Source: Frankiales bacterium
GTDB lineage: Bacteria > Actinomycetota > Actinomycetes > Mycobacteriales > SCTD01
Length of the DNA stretch: 8,348 nucleotides
Direction of reading: 5' to 3'
NCBI GenBank assembly: GCA_025965735.1
Contig: JAOPWK010000237.1
Coordinates: forward strand, 1 to 8,348
The position numbers were made by a program, and so were the translations under genes. Positions 1 through 6,507 of the stretch are shown here, in pieces; within the stretch, counting starts at the first letter, position 1, and each line of letters opens with the position of its first letter. The notes under the pieces are model-generated. The model did not search any database, was not told the DNA's origin, and saw only the letters and a list, made by a program, of their open reading frames with translations.

Positions 1-1187
1 CGCAGCCGGCCGCGCAGGGTGGGCGCCGCGGCCAGCGCCGCGGCCGCGCCGGGCTCGAGCCGGGCGAAGGACAGCAGCATGCCGATCGCGACGAGCGTGA
101 CCAGCAGCGCGGAGCCGCCGAAGGACACCAGCGGCAGCGGGATGCCGGTGATCGGGAGCAGGCCGACGACCGCGCCCATGTTGATGATCGCCTGGCAGCC
201 GAGCCACGCGGTGACGCCGGAGGAGGCGAGGCGCACGAAGGCGTCGTCGGTGTTCTGCGCGATGCGGATGCCGGCGTAGATGAGGACGGCGAACAGGCCG
301 ACGACGGTCAGCGTCCCGAGCAGGCCGAGCTCCTCGCCGATGATCGCGAAGACGTAGTCGGTGTGCGCCTCCGGCAGGCCGCCGGACCACTTCTCGCGGC
401 TGGCCCCGAGGCCGAGGCCGAAGAAGCCGCCGGAGCTCAGGGCGTAGAAGCCCTGCACCGCCTGGTAGCCGGTGTTCTCGGCATCGGCGAACGGGTCGCG
501 GAACGACAGCAGGCGCTCCATCCTGTGCGGCGTCGTCACCGCGAGGAAGACCCCGCCGGTGACCAGCGTGCCGACCAGGGTGCCGAAGATGCGCATCGGA
601 GTGCCCACGACCCACAGCAGCGCGACGACGACGGTGCCGATCGAGACAGCGGTGCCGAAGTCGGGCTGGAGCATCACGAGCAGGAGCACGAGCCCGGCCA
701 CCGGCACGAGCGGGACGAGCAGGTGCATCCGGATGTCGAGCAGCTTGTGCTTGCGCACCAGCAGGTCCGCGCCCCACAGCACCAGCGCCAGCTTGGCGAG
801 CTCGGCCGGCTGCAGGTTGAAGCCCATCGGCAGCGGGATCCACGACGTCGCGCCGTTGACCGACTTGCCGACGAACAGCACCGCGACGAGCAGGGCCAGC
901 GACACCACGAGCAGCGGGTAGGCGCAGGCCCGGTAGAAGCGCACCGGCATCCGGGACGCCGCGAACATCAGCGGCAGCCCGAGGCTGATGAAGGTGCCCT
1001 GCTTGATGCCGGTGGAGAACAGCGAGCCGGTGGTGGCGTACGACCGCAGGCTCGAGGCGCTGAACACCATCACCAGGCCGAGCACCAGCAGCAGCAGCGT
1101 GCTGGCCAGCAGCAGGTGGTAGCTCGCGAGCGGCCGGGCCAGCAGGCCGGGCGGCGGCTCGAAGTCCTCGTCGTACACCCCGGTCAT
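1..1187 (-). CDS. ftsW: FtsW, septal SEDS peptidoglycan glycosyltransferase (3' end missing)
   Basis: FtsW is a polytopic membrane protein that polymerises lipid II into glycan strands at the division septum, working as a pair with FtsI, which is encoded in the same operon. The frame is open from the ATG at 1187 to the window edge, giving 395 residues with no stop, so the C-terminal cytoplasmic tail is cut. About ten hydrophobic segments are visible, the first near residues 22-44 and the last near 352-375. Family motifs include NGATSWI (111-117), LQPAELAK (125-132), QPDFGTA (174-180), LPEAHTDY (271-278; Asp277 is probably the catalytic acid of SEDS enzymes), IIGEELGLLG (282-291) and GIPLPLVSFGGSALL (348-362). 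The ATG overlaps the murD stop as ATGA. A weak GGTGA lies 4 nt upstream of the start, so translation is probably coupled to murD. RodA is the main alternative, but the position between murD and the left-hand end of a dcw cluster favours FtsW. Confidence 0.96.
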   Translation of the reverse strand, partial: MTGVYDEDFEPPPGLLARPLASYHLLLASTLLLLVLGLVMVFSASSLRSYATTGSLFSTGIKQGTFISLGLPLMFAASRMPVRFYRACAYPLLVVSLALLVAVLFVGKSVNGATSWIPLPMGFNLQPAELAKLALVLWGADLLVRKHKLLDIRMHLLVPLVPVAGLVLLLVMLQPDFGTAVSIGTVVVALLWVVGTPMRIFGTLVGTLVTGGVFLAVTTPHRMERLLSFRDPFADAENTGYQAVQGFYALSSGGFFGLGLGASREKWSGGLPEAHTDYVFAIIGEELGLLGTLTVVGLFAVLIYAGIRIAQNTDDAFVRLASSGVTAWLGCQAIINMGAVVGLLPITGIPLPLVSFGGSALLVTLVAIGMLLSFARLEPGAAAALAAAPTLRGRL

Positions 1188-2524
1188 CCGGTCACCGCCG
1201 AGGCGAACAGGGCGCCCCGCTGCTTGTAGTCGCGGAAGCAGTCCATGGAGGCGGCCGCGGGCGCGAGCAGCACCGTGTCACCGGGGCGGGCCAGGCCGCG
1301 CGCGGCGGAGACGACGTCGAGCATGGCGCCAGTGTCGAGCCGCTCGACCTCCACGACGGGGACATCCGGCGCGTGTCGCTGCAGCGCCTCGCGGAACGGC
1401 TGCTTGTCTGTGCCGAGCAGCACCACCGCGCGAAGCCGGTCCGCGGCCTGGCGCACCAGGTCGTCGACGTCGGCGCCCTTGAGCAGGCCGCCTGCCACCC
1501 ACACGATCGAGCGGTAGGCGGCCAGCGAGGCGGCGGCGGCGTGCGGGTTGGTGGCCTTGCTGTCGTCCACCCACGCGACCTCGCCGATCGTGGCGACCAG
1601 CGCGTTGCGGTGCGCGTCCGGGGTGAAGCCGCGCAGCCCGTCCCGGACCGCCCCGGCCGGGACGCCGTACGACCGGGCGAGCGCGGCGGCGGCCAGCGCG
1701 TTGGCCACGTTGTGGGTGCCGGGCACGGTGAGGTCGCCCAGCGTGGCGAGCTCGGTGGCCTCTCCCGGCACCTCGGCGAACGCCCGGTCCACCAGCAGGT
1801 CCTCGACCACGCCCAGCTCGCCCGGTGCCGGGCTGCCGAGGGTGAAGCCCACCCGCGGCCCGTCGGCGGCGGCGGCCAGCCGCACCGACTCGCGGTCCTC
1901 GCGGTTGTAGACGGCCACCGTGCCGGGCCCGTGGATCTTGCCCTTGGAGGCGGCGTACTCGTCGAGCGAGCCGTGCCAGTCGACGTGGTCCGGGGCGAGG
2001 TTCAGCACCACGGCCGTGTGCGGGCGGACGGTGGAGGACCAGTGCAGCTGGAAGCTGCTCAGCTCGACGGCCAGCACGTCGTACGGCTCCAGGACGGCGT
2101 CGAGGAGCGGCAGGCCGACGTTGCCCGCCGCCACGGTGCGGCGGCCGGCGGCGGTGAGGATGGCGGCCAGCATCTGGACCGTCGTGGTCTTGCCGTTGGT
2201 GCCGGTGACGGCCAGCCACGGCGCGTGGCCCCTGATGCGCCAGGCGAGCTCGACCTCGCCGATGACCTCGACCCCGGCGGCGGCCGCGGCCACCAGCAGC
2301 GGCGAGTCGGGCCGCCAGCCGGGGCTGGTGACGACCAGCGCGGTCCCGGCCGGGGGCTCGTCGGCGGCGACGACGGTGAAGCCGTCCGCCCGCAGCGGCT
2401 CGGCCCGCTCCTGGCTCGCGTCCACGACCGTCACCCGCGCACCGCGCTCGCGCAGCACCCGGGCCGCGGCCGCGCCGCTCACCCCGGCGCCGGCAACGAC
2501 GACCGGCAGGCCCTGGAGGTGCAC
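1184..2524 (-). CDS. murD: MurD, UDP-N-acetylmuramoyl-L-alanine--D-glutamate ligase
   Basis: MurD is the cytoplasmic ATP-dependent Mur ligase that adds D-glutamate to UDP-MurNAc-L-Ala. The 446-residue length is normal. An N-terminal Rossmann-like UDP-binding domain starts with VVVAGAGVSG (8-17) and TSPGW (66-70). The central ATPase domain has the P-loop VTGTNGKTTT (106-115), Glu154 in VELSSFQL, APDHVDWH (177-184) and Lys194, probably the carbamylated lysine of Mur ligases. The C-terminal domain has HNVANA (271-276), His305-Arg306, DDSKATNPH (320-328), AGGLLKGAD (344-352) and the terminal PAAASMDCFRDYKQRG (422-437). Residue 308 is Ala in the segment HRNA, where MurD proteins usually have HRxE. 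The GTG start shares one base with the mraY TAG stop (TAGTG). I see no Shine-Dalgarno sequence before it, which suggests coupling. The same frame stays open far upstream through mraY, but that part does not resemble a protein family and is a shadow. Confidence 0.96.
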   Translation of the reverse strand: MHLQGLPVVVAGAGVSGAAAARVLRERGARVTVVDASQERAEPLRADGFTVVAADEPPAGTALVVTSPGWRPDSPLLVAAAAAGVEVIGEVELAWRIRGHAPWLAVTGTNGKTTTVQMLAAILTAAGRRTVAAGNVGLPLLDAVLEPYDVLAVELSSFQLHWSSTVRPHTAVVLNLAPDHVDWHGSLDEYAASKGKIHGPGTVAVYNREDRESVRLAAAADGPRVGFTLGSPAPGELGVVEDLLVDRAFAEVPGEATELATLGDLTVPGTHNVANALAAAALARSYGVPAGAVRDGLRGFTPDAHRNALVATIGEVAWVDDSKATNPHAAAASLAAYRSIVWVAGGLLKGADVDDLVRQAADRLRAVVLLGTDKQPFREALQRHAPDVPVVEVERLDTGAMLDVVSAARGLARPGDTVLLAPAAASMDCFRDYKQRGALFASAVTG

Positions 2525-3609
2525 TAGCGCAAGGGGCCGGCGGACAGGTACTCGGCGTAGAAGACGCCCAGGCCGAACGCCACGGCCAGCCCGGCGATGA
2601 TCCAGAAGCGCACGATGACGGTGTTCTCGACCCAGCCCGCCAGCTCGAAGTGGTGGTGCACCGGGGCCATGTTGAACACCCGCTTGCGGGTCAGCTTGAA
2701 GACCCCGATCTGGATGAGCACCGAGATCGTCTCGATGACGAACAGGCCGCCGAGCACGATGAGCAGCAGCTCGGTCTGCGTGACGATCGCGATGCCGGCG
2801 AACGCGCCGCCGATGGCCAGCGAGCCGGTGTCGCCCATGAAGATCTTGGCCGGGGAGGCGTTCCACCACAGGAAGCCGAAGCAGGCGCCCATGGCGGCGG
2901 CGGCGACCAGCGCGATGTCCAGCGGGTCGCGGGCGGTGTAGCACTGGGCCAGGTCCGGCTGCAGCACGCAGGAGTTGCGGAACTGCCAGAAGCCGATGGC
3001 GACGTACGCGCCGAAGACCATGATCGAGGAGCCGGCTGCCAGCCCGTCCAGCCCGTCGGTGAGGTTCACGGCGTTGGACGTCGCCGTGATGATCACGTAC
3101 GCGAAGATCAGGAAGCCGATGGTCCCGAGGCTGATGGCCGCGTAGTCGCGCACGAAGGACAGCTGCGTGGAGGCCGGGGTCAGCCCGGCCGGGTTCTTGA
3201 ACTGCAGGGCGCCGACCGCGAAGGCGATGCCGACGACGAACTGCCCGATGAACTTCGACGCGGCGTTGAGCCCGAGCGAGCGCTGCTTGCGGATCTTGAT
3301 GAAGTCGTCGAGGAAGCCCACCAGCCCGAGCCCGGTCATCAGCCCGAGCACGAGCAGGCCGCTGGCCGTGGGGCCTCGTCCCGGCTGGTTGATCACGGCA
3401 AGGTGCGCCACGGCGTACCCGATGAGGGTGGCCGCGATGATGACGGCGCCGCCCATGGTCGGCGTGCCGCGCTTGGTGGCGTGGCTGCTCGGACCGTCCT
3501 CGCGGATCTCCTGGCCGTAGCCGCGCCGGCGGAAGAGCCGGACGACGGCAGGCGTGCACAGCAGCGAGACGATGAGCGCCGTCATCGCGGCGATCAGGAC
3601 GGACCTCAC
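2524..3609 (-). CDS. mraY: MraY, phospho-MurNAc-pentapeptide-transferase (lipid I synthase)
   Basis: MraY is an integral membrane enzyme that transfers phospho-MurNAc-pentapeptide from its UDP carrier to undecaprenyl phosphate, making lipid I. The product is 361 residues, typical for the family, with about ten membrane segments. Diagnostic motifs are KRGTPTMGG (46-54), FLDDFIK (99-105, with the Asp101-Asp102 pair), NLTDGLDGLAAG (182-193), IFMGDTGSLAIGG (256-268, catalytic-type Asp260) and PVHHHFE (316-322). An extracytoplasmic loop near 210-230 holds Cys214 and Cys223, a pairing I recall from other actinobacterial MraY proteins. I chose the GTG at 3609 because it overlaps the murF stop as GTGA, has a GGAG 8 nt upstream, and begins directly with the first membrane helix. 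Longer starts in the same frame up to about 3789 only add an Arg-rich segment inside murF and do not fit the family. Confidence 0.97.
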   Translation of the reverse strand: MRSVLIAAMTALIVSLLCTPAVVRLFRRRGYGQEIREDGPSSHATKRGTPTMGGAVIIAATLIGYAVAHLAVINQPGRGPTASGLLVLGLMTGLGLVGFLDDFIKIRKQRSLGLNAASKFIGQFVVGIAFAVGALQFKNPAGLTPASTQLSFVRDYAAISLGTIGFLIFAYVIITATSNAVNLTDGLDGLAAGSSIMVFGAYVAIGFWQFRNSCVLQPDLAQCYTARDPLDIALVAAAAMGACFGFLWWNASPAKIFMGDTGSLAIGGAFAGIAIVTQTELLLIVLGGLFVIETISVLIQIGVFKLTRKRVFNMAPVHHHFELAGWVENTVIVRFWIIAGLAVAFGLGVFYAEYLSAGPLR

Positions 3610-5003
3610 CGCTGCGGCTCCACGGGAGGTGAGTCTCCCAGCCCGTCCTCCAGGACGGCTGCAGCGACGCGCTCGAGACCGGCCGAACGTGACGCCTTCA
3701 CCAGCACCACGTCCCCGGGCCGCAGCTCCTCGCGCAGCAGCGCGACAGCGGCGGCCACGTCCGGGACGTGCACCGACTCCCCGCCCCACGAGCCCTCGAG
3801 GACCGCGCCCGCGTGGATGCCGCCGGCGTCCTCGCCCACCACGACGAGCTGCCCGATGTCGAGGCGCACGAGGAAGCGGCCGAGCGCCTGGTGCGCCTCC
3901 GTCGCGTCGTCCCCGAGCTCGGCCATCGGGCCGAGGACCGCGATGGTGCGGCGGCTCTTGCCGGCGCTCATGACGGCCAGGGCCTTGAGGGCGGCGCGCA
4001 TCGACTCGGGGTTGGCGTTGTAGGCGTCGTTGACGACGGTCACGCCGTCCGCGCGTTCGGTGACCTCCATGCGCCAGCGGCTCACCGGCCTGGCGTCCGA
4101 CAGCAGCGCCGCCACCCGCGCCACGTCGTCCGTCACGTCGCCGAGCACGGCGGCCAGCACGGCCAGCGCGTTCGAGACGTGGTGCTCCCCGACGAGCTGC
4201 AGCCGGACCTGCTCGCCCCGCACCCGGAAGCGCGCCCGGCCGAGGTCGTCGAGCCGGATGTCCTCGGCCACGACGTCGGCGCCGGCCGAGGTGCCGAAGG
4301 TGGTGACCGGCCGGTCCGTGCGGCTGCGCATGCCGAGCACGAGCGGGTCGTCGGCGTTCAGGACGGCGCGGGTGCGGGCCGCCTCGACCAGCTCACCCTT
4401 GGCGCGGGCGATCCCCTCGCGGCTGCCGAACTCGCCGAGGTGCGCCGACCCGACGTTCAGGACCACCGCGACGTGCGGCTGGACGATCCCGCACAGGTAG
4501 GCGATGTGGCCGACCCCGCGGGCGGAGTACTCCAGCGCGGCGTAGCGGGTGTCGGCCGTACGCCGCAGCGCGGTCAGCGGCAGGCCGAGCTCGTTGTTGA
4601 ACGAGCCCTGCGGGGCCAGCGTCGGGCCGAACCCGGCCAGCACCTGGGCCAGCAGGTCCTTGGTGGAGGTCTTGCCGCTGCTGCCGGTGACGCCGATCGT
4701 CAGCGGCTCCGGGTCGAGCGCGTGGACGTACGAGGCCAGCGCCTGCAGCGCGGCCAGCGGGTCGGCGACGACCAGGCACGGCACGCCCTCGAGAGTCCGC
4801 GCGGTCACGGCGGCGACGGCGCCGGCCCGCACCGCGGCCGCGGCGTGGTCGTGGCCGTCGACCCGCTCCCCCGGCAGCGCGACGAACAGCCCGCCGGGCT
4901 GCACGAGGCGGCTGTCCACCTCGACGTCCGCGGTGACGCGGGCGTCCACCGGTGCCGTGGTGGACAGGACGTGGGCGAGGTCGGCGAGGTCGAGCGGGAT
5001 CAC
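3606..5003 (-). CDS. murF: MurF, UDP-MurNAc-tripeptide--D-alanyl-D-alanine ligase
   Basis: MurF is the last cytoplasmic Mur ligase and attaches the D-Ala-D-Ala dipeptide, completing UDP-MurNAc-pentapeptide, the substrate of MraY encoded next. The 465-residue product starts with the substrate-binding domain (DSRLVQPGGLFVALPG, 30-45). The ATPase domain has P-loop GVTGSSGKTSTK (104-115), GSFNNELGLPLT (133-144), NVGSAHLGEFGS (183-194) and AKGE (201-204). The C-terminal domain has the HHVSNALA segment (274-281), WRMEV (310-314), NDAYNANPESM (325-335) and LGPMAELGD (357-365). Residues 158-160 read Glu-Tyr-Ser where most MurF proteins have Glu-Met-Gly/Ala. The start is GTG, supported by GGGGGA 6 nt upstream, 28 nt after the murE stop. 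The TGA stop overlaps the mraY start. The roughly 15-residue C-terminal tail after the conserved core is acidic and proline-containing and probably not structured. Confidence 0.96.
   Translation of the reverse strand: MIPLDLADLAHVLSTTAPVDARVTADVEVDSRLVQPGGLFVALPGERVDGHDHAAAAVRAGAVAAVTARTLEGVPCLVVADPLAALQALASYVHALDPEPLTIGVTGSSGKTSTKDLLAQVLAGFGPTLAPQGSFNNELGLPLTALRRTADTRYAALEYSARGVGHIAYLCGIVQPHVAVVLNVGSAHLGEFGSREGIARAKGELVEAARTRAVLNADDPLVLGMRSRTDRPVTTFGTSAGADVVAEDIRLDDLGRARFRVRGEQVRLQLVGEHHVSNALAVLAAVLGDVTDDVARVAALLSDARPVSRWRMEVTERADGVTVVNDAYNANPESMRAALKALAVMSAGKSRRTIAVLGPMAELGDDATEAHQALGRFLVRLDIGQLVVVGEDAGGIHAGAVLEGSWGGESVHVPDVAAAVALLREELRPGDVVLVKASRSAGLERVAAAVLEDGLGDSPPVEPQR
3618..3621 (-). 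promoter_or_regulatory. Ribosome binding site of mraY inside the murF 3' end
   Basis: GGAG on the minus strand lies 8 nt upstream of the GTG at 3609. It falls within the last codons of murF. With the GTGA stop/start overlap it decides the mraY start in favour of the 361-residue form. Confidence 0.6.
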
Positions 5004-5009
5004 GCGGGG

Positions 5010-5015
5010 TCCCCC
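5010..5015 (-). promoter_or_regulatory. Ribosome binding site of murF in the only intergenic gap
   Basis: The 28-nt gap between the murE stop and the murF start is the only non-coding stretch in the window. On the minus strand it contains GGGGGA, 6 nt before the GTG at 5003, an acceptable Shine-Dalgarno match that supports this GTG as the murF start. The gap is too short and too G/C-uniform to propose a promoter in it. Confidence 0.6.
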
Positions 5016-5031
5016 ACGAGGTGCGGTGCGG

Positions 5032-6507
5032 TCACGCCCCCATCACCTCACGCAGCACCAGCCGGTCGTCGAAGGGGGTCACCACCCCGTCCGCCTCCTG
5101 GCCGGTCTCGTGGCCCTTGCCGGCCACCACGACGGCGTCGCCCGGTCCGGCCAACGACACCGCGAGCGCGATCGCGGCGCGCCGGTCCACCTCGCGCAGC
5201 GCGTCGGGCGCGCCGGCTGCCATCTCCGCCAGGATCGCGTGCGGGTCCTCGCTGCGGGGGTTGTCGCTGGTGAGGATGGCGACGTCGCAGCCGGCCCCGA
5301 GCGCGCGGCCCATCTCCGGCCGCTTGAGCCGGTCGCGATCGCCGCCGCAGCCCAGCAGGCCGATGACGCGACCGGGCGTCACGGCCCGCACGGCGTCGAG
5401 CAGCCGCTCGACGGCGTCCGGGGTGTGGGCGTAGTCGACGACGGCGAGGTACGGCTGGCCGGCGTCGACGCGCTCCATCCGGCCCGGGACGCCGGGCAGC
5501 TCGGCCACCCCGCGCACCGCGTCCTCGACCGGCACGCCCGCGGCGACGAGGGCGGCCAGGGCAGCGACGGCGTTGGCGACGTTGAACGCCCCGGGCAGCT
5601 GCACCGAGGCCTGCACGTCGACGTCCGGGCCGATCAGCCGGAAGCGGCTGCCGTCGGGACGCAGGTCGACCTCGCGGGCCCGCCAGTCGCAGTCCTCGCC
5701 GAACGTCACCCGCGGGATGGTGCTGTCGCGGGCGATCCGCCGGCCGGCCGCGTCGTCGCAGTTGATCACCGCGTGGCGCGCCCGCTCGGGGGTGAACAGC
5801 GACGCCTTGGCGGCCTCGTACTCCTCCATCGTGGCGTGGAAGTCCAGGTGGTCCTGGGACAGGTTGGTGAAGACGGCGACGTCGAACACCACGCCGTCCA
5901 CCCGCCCCAGCGACAGCGCATGGCTGCTGACCTCCATCGCCACGGCCGTGGTGTCGCGCTCGCGCATGACGGCGAGCAGCGCCTGCAGGTCGGGCGCCTC
6001 GGGCGTGGTGCGGACGCTGGGCACCACCTCGTCGCCGATGCGGGTCAGCACGGTGCCCAGCAGGCCGGTGCGGTGGCCGCCGGCGCGCAGGCCCGCCTCG
6101 AGCAGGAACGCCGTCGTCGTCTTGCCGTTGGTGCCGGTCACGCCGATCACCATCAGGTCCTTGCTCGGCTCGCCGAAGACCCAGCGCGCCGCCCGGCCCA
6201 GGACGCCGCGCGGGTCGTCGGCGACCAGGACAGGGATGCCGTACGACGCGGCGCGGCCGGCGCCGGCCTGGTCCGTGAGCACCGCGGCCGCACCGGCCTG
6301 CGCGGCCTGCTGCGTGAAGTCGGCCCCGTGCGCGCGGGCCCCGGGCAGGGCGGCGTAGAGGTCACCGGGCTGGACGGCGCGGGAGTCCAGGGTGCAGCCG
6401 GTCAGGACGACGCCCTCGACCGCGCGGTCCGGGCGCAGGCCCGGCACGTGCTCCAGCAGCCCGGCCAGCGGCCGGGGCACCGGTTCGGCCGGTCGCAGGA
6501 TGGACAT
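5032..6507 (-). CDS. murE: MurE, UDP-MurNAc-L-Ala-D-Glu--diaminopimelate ligase
   Basis: MurE is the cytoplasmic Mur ligase that adds the third, diamino residue of the peptide stem. The 491-residue length fits. The N-terminal domain carries DSRAVQPGDLYAALPG (41-56). The ATPase domain has P-loop GVTGTNGKTTT (122-132), RTTPEAPDLQ (166-175) for UDP-MurNAc-dipeptide binding, EVSSHALSLGR (192-202), NLSQDHLDFH (215-224) and Lys234 in EAAKASLF, the likely carbamylated lysine. The C-terminal domain has FNVANA (308-313), GRMERV (342-347), DYAHTPD (358-364), GCGGDRDRLKRP (386-397), SDNPRSEDP (414-422) and GKGHE (463-467). DNPR is the meso-diaminopimelate recognition motif in characterised MurE proteins; lysine-adding enzymes differ there. 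It does not by itself separate meso- from LL-diaminopimelate. The ATG directly follows the ftsI stop (TAG-ATG) with no visible Shine-Dalgarno sequence, so expression is probably by coupling to ftsI. Confidence 0.97.
   Translation of the reverse strand: MSILRPAEPVPRPLAGLLEHVPGLRPDRAVEGVVLTGCTLDSRAVQPGDLYAALPGARAHGADFTQQAAQAGAAAVLTDQAGAGRAASYGIPVLVADDPRGVLGRAARWVFGEPSKDLMVIGVTGTNGKTTTAFLLEAGLRAGGHRTGLLGTVLTRIGDEVVPSVRTTPEAPDLQALLAVMRERDTTAVAMEVSSHALSLGRVDGVVFDVAVFTNLSQDHLDFHATMEEYEAAKASLFTPERARHAVINCDDAAGRRIARDSTIPRVTFGEDCDWRAREVDLRPDGSRFRLIGPDVDVQASVQLPGAFNVANAVAALAALVAAGVPVEDAVRGVAELPGVPGRMERVDAGQPYLAVVDYAHTPDAVERLLDAVRAVTPGRVIGLLGCGGDRDRLKRPEMGRALGAGCDVAILTSDNPRSEDPHAILAEMAAGAPDALREVDRRAAIALAVSLAGPGDAVVVAGKGHETGQEADGVVTPFDDRLVLREVMGA

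Noticed and set aside
2525..3559. Upstream extension of the murD frame through mraY, which would give a 791-residue fusion
   Set aside because: The extension is an Arg-rich shadow of mraY. MurD similarity begins right after the GTG at 2524 and the resulting length is normal, so this is not a genuine fusion.
5006..5014. GGGGTCCCC palindrome in the murE-murF gap as a possible terminator or hairpin
   Set aside because: The centre is a single base, so no stable loop can form, there is no T-run, and it overlaps the murF ribosome binding site in the middle of an operon.
363..5273. Long open frames on the plus strand (e.g. 363-1229, 1373-2527, 2650-4023, 3768-5273) opposite the mur genes
   Set aside because: Their translations are low-complexity and rich in Arg, Gly, Ala, His and Gln. 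They lie wholly antisense to genes with intact family motifs, as expected from third-position GC bias in very GC-rich DNA.
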